Assembly: GCA_003313425.1 (NCBI GenBank)
Contig: NHZP01000034.1
Coordinates: 521,194 to 585,193, forward strand
Length of the DNA stretch: 64,000 bases
Direction: 5' to 3'
DNA from: Pseudopyrenochaeta lycopersici
Taxonomy: Eukaryota > Ascomycota > Dothideomycetes > Pleosporales > Pseudopyrenochaetaceae
This document shows, piece by piece, positions 55,734 through 64,000 of the stretch. Made by a program: the position numbers and the translations under genes. The notes beneath the pieces were generated by a model that saw only the letters and a list, made by a program, of their open reading frames with translations, did no database searches and had not been told where the DNA came from. Every line of letters starts with the position of its first letter. Within the stretch, counting starts at the first letter, position 1.

Positions 55734-58700
55734 AAGCGTCTTCGACCCAGCGCCTTCTAGTACCTCTAGTATCTCTATTATTTCCAGAATCTGACAAAAT
55801 TACAAAAATTCATCGTTCCAACCTTCGGTTTCTCGTCCCTCCCCCATTTATCCATGCATCTGCAATTCTCTACGTTTAGCGATCTCGAGGAACTCAAAGC
55901 AGTTCCAAGGGGATTATATTTGAAACCCAGGGTGCCAGTCCGCTCTCCCCTAGCCATCTATCTCATTAACTAGATCACTTGTGATAGAGACCTTAGTTGT
56001 TTTGGCGATTTGAGATGTGCTTATTTTCAGGGTAGGTGCATGAACGTACGGTTTACGCTACACCATGCCAAGACTGTATTGTTTACTTATTGTGATAGGT
56101 AGGTGATAAACGATATAGATTTCCTTATGCAATACAATAACAATAAAGGCCTTATCGCCTATTGCCTATCGTTAACAGCTCTGGGCGTACGATGAAGGTA
56201 GCCACTCCGATATCGATCTTATGGCACTGCAGCATCAGGATGCCGAAACGGCAATCAAGGCAGCGTTGAGGAGAAAACAACACCAAGCCAGCATAATATG
56301 GACAGCTCCTCAGAATAGTCGCCTGTACGTTATGACTTTCAGTCTGGATTCTGATAGTCAGACCCAATCGTGGCGCTATTCGGGCAAGACTCGGGGGTTT
56401 CACTAGGATATGTGTTACCTACTTCACAGTCCAATATATTATTTTCTCGTGAATAACCAAGCCCATGGGTCGAAGTCAGGGGACAGTGCCATGGTAGCCA
56501 ATCTTCATCGCGCTAGTAACCACGTTGGCCAGGGTCACCGAGTTGCACTCGCGCGCAGGACATGTCCCACTGGGCTTTTTACTAGATAGGCGACAACACG
56601 CCCCAGCACCCACGTCCGACTAGCGAAAACTGCCATCGCGGAACAGTACCCCGCTACAATTACGCTGACAGGGATCGGATATTGCACTGGATCTTACGTC
56701 GCTACAGGCTGATAAACACTAGCAACAATGCTACAATTCAAGCCGGTAGCGATTGTATGCAGCCGCAGCACCCCAACAGTGCTATATTTGCTTGCTAGCT
56801 GTGTCATAGCCCGGTTCCTCATTTTCAGGGGAATCTATTGATAGCGAAAGGCTATTTGAGGCCCTCTTTAATATTCTTTTGTGTACCAGGGGTTGGGTTT
56901 GCGACTAACTTAGACCTTTCTGATTGCTCGTCTCCCCGAGGTTATATCCTTCCATCCAATATCGCACTCAACAATACCATGAACGTCTTACTACCTAATT
57001 CCTGAGGCCTTCAATTGAGCAGTGCACCACAAAGCGATGGTAGCACCACGTCGTTGGACATTCTTGTTCCGTACGGTGTCCGGAGGGCAGTGCTGCAATA
57101 TATCTGGCGTATGATATTACAAAGCTCGACGTACTCTTTGGGTACATCTTAGGCAGCAGGGAGCGAGAAGTGTACCTAAATCCAGTCCGTTATTTGAAAC
57201 GTATCCGATATATATTTCCTGCTACGCGAAGCAATGAAGCTGATACTACTCGGGACAACACGCTGGCTCTCGATGCTTGACGTAAGTACAACGGTATCAA
57301 GGTTATATCCAGGTTCAAGAGCCAATCCCCTGTTAAATTTACTACAACACCATACGATATTAGTGTCCTCTCTGATGTCCCTCGCGCGCACATATCCCTG
57401 TCTGGCGGACGGAGATCTGCAAACCGTTCCCGGGCGCTGACCTCTTATCAAGCTACATCAATTTCGTCTCATTTAGTGTCTGGTAGCTGAACTCGATTCA
57501 AGTACCGCCATCCTGCCGTAATTCATTTTTCAGAGTTTCGACTAAAGTTCAGATCTTGCGATGTTACCACCACCCCCTGTAGTGACACCAGCGAGGTATG
57601 CAGAAGCTATAGCAACCGGACGGAGATTGTTCCCATTTTCCTGGCTTTGCGTAGGCCATATGCATAATGACAAGCCCTCAGTTCTTACAACCCATCTTCA
57701 ACTAACACCTGCAGACTGTGAACCATGCCCGCTTTTCCTGGGATTTCCTCCATCGGACAGAGAAGGGATGGGGCCAAAGATGCCTTTTTGCAAGCGCCTA
57801 CTGGGGCTTGCGACTAATTCGAAGGCACTGTAGTGGTGGAATAGTAGTACACCAGCACAACCATTGTGGGAAGTATTATTGCTCGGCTGTAATCAAAAAA
57901 GTGGTAATTAAGGAAGTGTCTGTTGACACAGGTACCGCGAGCAGAGGTGGTGCAGTGCAGCAGCTTTTAATCTGCTCATCAGTCACCCGTTGCGCCAAAT
58001 CCGACTACGGTGAGGGATGAATGATTGGATTCATACCACTTGAAATGGGACAGGCCTCTTAGCAACCACTTCGCACAAAGAAAACTCACTTACCACTCGA
58101 GCTCTTTAACTTGAAGTAACCTCTGATTGGGTACCATGCTGTGGGGATAGCCAACCCCTCGTCTCAGGAGAATCACATCATCGCTGACTGCATTGCAAAC
58201 TGCAACGGCTGCCTAAGACGACTCTTGATTATCTCCAAATTGAGCCAGTCGAGGTACCTCTCATTTTCTTCGGCACGCAGGGGCCTTTCGTTACCCGGGG
58301 GGGGGCGGGGGGGTGGGGTGGGGGGTAAGATCATGCAAAATGTGACAGTTTGAGTTTTGCTCGGATCTTTCTTGCCCACAGGTGTTTGCTGGGGCATCAA
58401 ACCGAATATGGAAATAACCACCTGTGATGGAATTAGTAGCTACCTATACCGGGTACACCATTGCGCCGCCCTCCTAGCACGAGATATATACCGGTACAGT
58501 ATTTTCACCAGCGTACTGACTCGCATGAGACCACTCGTCTTCCAAGCCAGACCGCTTGGGATGGCGGCACCGCTTGCGCCTTGCGGTTCTCTATCGCACG
58601 TTAGACCACGGTAATGGTGGCTAGAGAGCTGAGCGGAAACGGTGACTAGAAAGCTGTTAGTAACTTTACCTCAATGTAAATGGCTTGCGCCTTGCGTAAT

Positions 58701-58853
58701 GCAGTTCTGCAATCTAGGATGCGTTTGCCCCGAGTATACTGATCGCGAGGACGAACGCCTTGACCTACCAACAGCCAACAAATGTGCTAAAGTTTCCAGT
58801 CTTTCTTCGCAACAATTGCATTCAGCGCAATACTATATACCTTGATCATATGG
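55734..58853. other. Arm spacer (mirror of 43,399-46,519)
   Basis: No gene supported. Contains the G-rich tract at 58,296-58,325 that differs from the left arm by one base. Confidence 0.45.
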
Positions 58854-60453
58854 TCAACGGTCATGCGCCGCACCGGCCAACGACCTCGTTGAGACCGAAC
58901 TCTTCGCATCCCCGTCGATCTCCACCAATTGCACAAAGCTCCTCTCGTCATCATTTGTCTGCGTCTTCTGCGCATGGCTCACCCTGGACGTAGTCTGTAC
59001 GTTGATCCCACTCGTGCCCAATCCACTCAATGTATTGCCCCCGCTTCGTGCCGGACCCGTTGCGTACGTGTTCTTGGATGGGCTTTGCGCCGTGCTGCCG
59101 AGGGTCTTGGGGAAGAGACGCGCTAGGCCGAGACGTATGGAAGGCATGCAAGCGCAGATGATGCCGACTTCCCATTCGATGATAGACCATAGAGAGGCTT
59201 CGGTGAAGTCCCAGGTCACGTTCGACGTCTTTGCGAAGTGGACGAAAGACCGGAGGCGGAGGATCGAGACAACGGTGACGCTCGAGTTATCCCGTCAGCA
59301 TCTCCTTCACCTAAAACCAACGCGGGGGTTGCACTTACAAAGCTCCAACACTGAACATCAACAGTACGCCAATCTTTTTCCTGAGAGAAAGTTGGAGTCT
59401 CCAAATCTGTGGTAGTGGTAGAGATAACGCAACAAAGTCAAGAAGGATGCTAATCGAAGCATGCGCATAAGATAGCGAGTTGTTGTTACTACACGCTCCG
59501 TAATGTTCCCCGTCCCACTGCGTCCACGCAAAGCTTACGGGCGAGCAGAGGAAGATAGAGGAGAAGACAAAAGCAATCATGGAAGCGAGATTGAAGGCGA
59601 TAACGCCCCATACGACGCGGCGGAAATTCTTATCGGGGAAGATGTGTAGATAGAAGAGGAGGAATTGGATTTTAATGAAGCCGATGAGGGCGAAGTAGGT
59701 GGATTCGGAGATCCAAAAGAACTGGAGCAGAAGTGTGAGTTGCAAAGATAGCCAAGAGAGGAGTGACTTACGTATAGAGTCAATGTAATGTCTGAAAATG
59801 GAACCTTCCACATGTCTTGGCCTAGCCCAGTATATGCTGTTGCGGTGAGCACGTCGTGACGAAGTGTGCGGTAGGCCGGGTGTCATACACATTTTCAAAC
59901 AAACGGCAAACATAGCAATGTTCAGGGCCTGTGTAGTATGAGATACATTCTTCCGTCAGAAAGGGTTACTAACCAAGACGACGGCCATGTTAGCCTCGTC
60001 TATCCAATGTACACGACCGATTGTAGCATGGGCCGTCCATCGAATGGCTATAGCACTGACAGCCAGAACGAAGAACACCAAGTGAATAAGTCGATAGGTC
60101 TTCCATTTGTTGCGGATTGGTTCATTGCACGCGACGGTAGTAGTGTTGAGCGCACTGAGCACTTCTTTCGGTCTACATGCGGTAGCAAAACATTGCTGCG
60201 TTGCGGTCAAGGCAGTGAAGTTTTTACAAGTGCAGGACATGAACGAGGTCGATAGAGCGTCACAGTTCGGTGTTTTGAGAAAGCTGTCTACACAGCCTTT
60301 CTAGGAGCGCTATAAGTGTCTTTGTCTTCTCGTGGGTTGTACACAACTTACTGCGCATACTGGGAGCGAACTGAGGCCATGATCTTGGGCTCGGGATGGT
60401 ACCACCACAGCCAGAAGAAGGAGGGTGCAGAAGAAGAAGAAGAAATGTCTCAT
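58854..60453 (-). CDS. CFEM-domain PTH11-like GPCR, right-arm copy
   Basis: Exons on the minus strand: 60352-60453, 59974-60300, 59889-59928, 59772-59836, 59339-59721, 58854-59280. It encodes the same 447-aa receptor as 41,799-43,398, with no difference seen. It lies in the part of the arm where the copies are still fully identical. Confidence 0.9.
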
Positions 60454-62066
60454 ATTGGATGATCTGAGATGCAGGGCACATCGGCGATGATGGGACACAC
60501 CTAAATATGTGTCGAAATGCCTTGGGAGGTGGTCTACGCCGCTAACCCTTTCGCCCCTTCTCCATGGATTCAAGCGAAGCACGTCCCAAGTATTTCACGC
60601 ATACCGGTACGACCACAAGGCTATGAAACTCTAAATCGCGATTGCACCATACAGCTTGTAGGGGCGACTCGACATAAGTCCGTGCCTCGGAAGTGGCTGG
60701 TGCACTGAGTCGATACTCCATGCCGAGCCAGTGACGGACCAGTAGAATGCAGGGATTAACCTTGGTGGACGGCTGCCGCGTAGGTGAACCATGGAAAGGA
60801 CAGTGCCATGATGTGCAGGGCACGCGGGTGACAAAAAAGCCCGCACCGCGGATGCCTTGGCGCCCCCAACACATACAAATTACTATGGAGAGGAGGTCGT
60901 TTGAGCATTTTTCAGGCTGATTTCAACATGAGGCTGTAGATTGGCTACAGGCAGCTATATCTATCTTTTTTTTTGTGTTGTAGCTGTCAAAATAGAGCGC
61001 CCACGAGCCCAGGCGTGCTAGGTCACCACCCAGTCATTTGACCATCCATTTCAGTGCAATCTCTCAGCCTATTTGGCATGGAATTGGCACGCTCATTGAT
61101 GAAGGCTTGATCTACCTTCTCCCAGTCCTCAAGGGCGAGCGTGGATGTGTCTGATCCAAAATACTCCGATGTGCCGCGGATCCGACGAGGGTGTTTGTGG
61201 ACTCGGATGACTGCTTTCAAAACGTCCGAGATCATCTGTTTAGATCCACGTTATGTACGTGAAAAGCACGATTGCTTCCTCAAGGTGGCTTGAAAGATAC
61301 CAAATGCCGAATGCGAGTGGAGCTGTTGCACGCTCAGCAGGGTGAATAGGAGGATGGAGCATGATGTTCGCCAGAAAGCCTCATTCCTTGCAACAGTTGA
61401 CGCTTTGGTCACCTTCTGCCACGGTTAGTCCACGTAACGCCTACATCCTCGGCTTCCTGAAGCAAACTTGAGATCGTCCGTGCTCATCATGGCTAGGGTG
61501 GCAGAGTACTGGACTTTGTCAATGACATCCGATATTAAGGCGGTGTTAGCACCTTGTGAAGGCTTTTGATGCACGAGAAATAACAATGGTGTGCCGCTAC
61601 CCTTCAACCATACCGAGCGACTCTATGAGACGGACAGGATGGGCCTAAATCAAGGAACTAAGGTTCGGCGCACTGCCATCGGACCATCCCCGCAGACGTA
61701 ATCGATTGTGATACCAAGGGACAGGCGGCATACATTTGCGAACATACCAGTTGTGGCTTCGCCAAATGCACCGAGGCTCTCAACTACCGTCCCTTGTCAA
61801 AAGTAATTCAGAAACGAACTCAAAGACGTTACTATATGGCTCTATCAATCAGCAATAGCTGTCGTCATGGGACGCCCATAGTTCTTGTGCAGTTCTAAAC
61901 TGATTGCGAAGAAATGCGGGGTGAGCAGCCAACTGCTATACTTTAGTCCCCAGATTAGCAAGAGATGCGTAGTTGACACCAGGGCTGGCCTGCCCAATGA
62001 ACAGTTATCCCGATATGTAACTTGCAGCGGCCCCTTTCCTAACTATGTATCTCTTCCGTTTATGTT
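60454..62066. other. Arm spacer (mirror of 40,190-41,798)
   Basis: No gene supported. First single-base indels relative to the left arm appear here (for example near 61,222, 61,242 and 61,434). Confidence 0.45.
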
Positions 62067-63123
62067 CTAAATGATATCAGGACCTCTCGCCTTCGCTTTC
62101 GCCTTTTTGGTCTCCGCAGCCCTGCGACAAACCTCGCGCAGAGCTTTTCAATTTATGGCCTGCCTTTCCGCCCTTCAACTATCAGGTCCTCGAGGATCCG
62201 AATGTCTTGTTTGGCTACTTTACCGCCGTGGTGAAATGCGTTGAATTCGTGGTAAGAGAGGGGCAATGCTCCTTCTACTGAATTCGAAATCATCTTTACT
62301 GTCGCCAATGAGCCCAGAATCCATGATAATAGCCAGCCGGTCCATCCGAATCGCGGCAAGCCTAATATCTCCTTTTGTGCTTCGATCAGGAGCGCCCAGA
62401 GCTCTGTATTATTTCTGAAATGCTCAAACTCCTTGAAACCATCGATATTCCATATCACTAGGTGGAGTATTGCCAGAACGGATGCCCACCCTTCCACAAA
62501 AGCGGGCATAAGATGCGATGTGGAGCCTACTGTTCTTGTCGTATACCTCTTTGAGCGCCTTAAACTTGTGGGGTCCTATGTTGAATGCGATTAATCCGAC
62601 ATTACCTGGCCTGTAGGAGTAGAGCAAATCGGCCTGGGCGACCAAATTGCAATCGGCAGTGCTTGGGACGGAAATGCTCCTTGTTGGCTGGTGGGCGAGC
62701 ATAACTGAAAGCCAGCAGCAAGCGATCCTGAGAAATACCGAGTGATGTCCGCGTAATGATCTGCGATATCAAGCCCAATAGCATTATACACGACGAAAGT
62801 TCCTGGGTTGTCGCGGATTAAGGTTACCAACGGAGCGTAAGGTCACCGTGCCAGCCTCAGTGCGGGCAGTGTGTCCATCAAGGGTATCGAAGACGCCAGT
62901 AAACTCTTCGCCTGCGACCTCGCTTGCTGACTCGATGAGACGGTAATTGTCAAAGATCCGTAAGGTATTGTCCTTGTAGTCGTAGAGGCGTTTTGGCGGA
63001 GCAAAGGCCAGCTTGCGGCCTGGCCGCACAAGAAAAGTTATGTTCTACGCCTGGCGACAGATGATAGCCTTGCGAAGGGCCTAGGGCACCGCAGCCGATA
63101 ACAAGGATTTTGGGCTTCGGCAT
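62067..63123 (-). CDS. Ketopantoate reductase-like, right-arm copy with several frame breaks
   Basis: Same gene as 39,141-40,189. Here the reading is correct at EEFTGVFDTLDGHTARTEAG, where the left copy is broken, but extra single bases elsewhere (after VGNL, before TSLGIS, near HIAS, near the C-terminus) break the frame at least four times. All are 1-nt indels, mostly in or beside short homopolymers. Confidence 0.65.
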
Positions 63124-63288
63124 TGTGCTTCAAAATGGTAAGAGATGTAATAGATCAATGCGTCTGAAACGCACGCGGTGGATAGTCGTTTTGGCGTCCT
63201 GAAACTAAATTATGTATATAGAAGATATGGATTGGTCCGGATTTGGTGCGCATTGTCAAGCCATACATAATTTGATGTTCTTCTCTGC

Positions 63289-63625
63289 ATGGCCCTCTTT
63301 TCGTCCAGACCCCGCCCCCTCGTTCTCGTTCTCGTTCTCGTGCTCCTCTACCTTAACTTAAACCCCCTGCATCATAATTACTTCGATCCGCACTCGGCGC
63401 AATTGTGCGAGCATGCTTGCCATGCTCCACATGGGAACATTGCGCCAGTCGACGAAGAGCTATTTGCTAAGGCCCTAAAGTCCATAAATTCCCTCCGCCA
63501 ATGATTGGGAGAAATATACCAAATCTGGGGGCCCATCGGCCAAAACTGCGGCTTAGGATTACCACAAGCAATCCCCCCCGCTAAACACTAGTGCCAATGC
63601 TTATTTACCTACAGAACTTAGATGA
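63289..63625 (+). pseudogene. Hypothetical hydrophobic-N protein, right-arm copy, frame-shifted
   Basis: Mirror of 38,643-38,975. One extra C near 63,484 stops the frame after about 71 residues. Confidence 0.3.
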
Positions 63626-63749
63626 CATCAGGTTATGAATACTTATAATGCCGTCCCAATCCGTATGAATTCTATCATTCTATTACCCGTAAATTCAACC
63701 CCGTTTTGTCTCGAAGTGTGACCCCTTTCTATTTTATCTCTTTGCAAAG

Positions 63750-64000
63750 ATGGCTCCGATCATGACATCCAGACCTACCCTGAAGGTCTCATCAAGCAGA
63801 TGACATTGAAGAAAAATTCTATTACTTGCAGGCTCCTCGTTTTGGGAGACAGCTGTATCGAAAGACTTGGTATACCCGTATGAAGCTTACGGATGGCCGA
63901 ACGGGCGCTCGCGAGAATTTCAACAATGGTGTCAAGAGCGCATGTTTCCCAGCGGGTGTTTCCCTTGCCGCTTCTTTCAACAATCAATTGCAGGGGAAAT
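63750..64000 (+). pseudogene. GH3 beta-glucosidase exon 1, right-arm copy, cut by window end
   Basis: Matches the start of the gene at 38,521 but carries about eight single-base deletions or insertions in 250 bp, beginning right after the ATG (one G lost). Whether the gene continues beyond 64,000 cannot be seen. Confidence 0.7.

Larger units (their letters stand above)
52564..64000 (-). repeat. Right arm of the giant inverted repeat (runs off the window)
   Basis: Reverse complement of the left arm. No difference was noticed in the inner 8-plus kb except one G/C homopolymer (7 versus 6). From about 61.2 kb outward single-base indels appear, and in the last 200 bp they reach about one per 25 bp. 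Confidence 0.95.

Noticed and set aside
57561..57833. 90-codon frame (and mirror at 44,420-44,692) as a gene
   Set aside because: No domain, signal peptide or splice context; within the gene-poor arm spacer.

Overview
The window is genomic DNA of a filamentous ascomycete (Pezizomycotina; a Dothideomycete of the Pleosporales type is my best guess, not proven). The grounds are short GT-AG introns (44-95 nt) in nearly every gene, fungal-only families (HET-NACHT-WD40 and SesB-NACHT-ankyrin immune-type receptors, a CFEM/PTH11-like receptor, SAT4-type rhodopsin-domain proteins, a PD-(D/E)XK-like fungal protein) and fungal MULE, hAT, pogo and LINE elements.

Layout. 0-13 kb: the 3' part of one WD40 receptor (11 almost identical 126-nt repeats), an intact MULE transposon sitting in a pogo transposase relic, a complete HET-NACHT-WD40 receptor (9 almost identical repeats), then a PD-(D/E)XK-like gene 28 nt downstream. 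14-18 kb: an APC-family amino-acid/choline-type permease and a rhodopsin-domain gene whose 3' end is joined in frame to the tail of an SR-type protein kinase. 18-30 kb: a graveyard of relics (ankyrin, NACHT, acetyltransferase, pogo, hAT, EF1A-like GTPase, inverted WD40/HET pieces) around a large SesB-NACHT-ankyrin gene, an APH-like kinase and a conserved small gene. 30-35.7 kb: a 61-aa cysteine-rich gene, a perfect 42-bp palindrome, and a nested LINE/hAT insertion in an (ACT)n tract. 36-38.5 kb: a GH3 beta-glucosidase with a PA14-like segment and one frame break.

38.3-64 kb: the dominant structure is a giant inverted repeat. Every position x from about 38.3 to 49.69 kb is mirrored at about 102,253 minus x. 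The axis is the midpoint of a second MULE copy (49,690-52,563) that looks identical to the one at 2,992-5,865. Each arm holds the start of the GH3 gene, a ketopantoate-reductase-like gene, an intact six-exon CFEM receptor gene, and a small secreted cysteine-rich protein that only appears after splicing. The window stops inside the right arm, so the true length of the palindrome is unknown. Differences between arms are almost all single-base indels and become much denser toward the right edge. This is what low-coverage long-read consensus would give, so a fold-back or repeat-mediated assembly error must be excluded before the palindrome is treated as biology.

How it fits together: this is a repeat-rich accessory compartment in which allorecognition/immune-type receptors and host-interaction-type surface and secreted proteins lie among active-looking and dead transposons. 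No tRNA, rRNA or CRISPR array was recognised.
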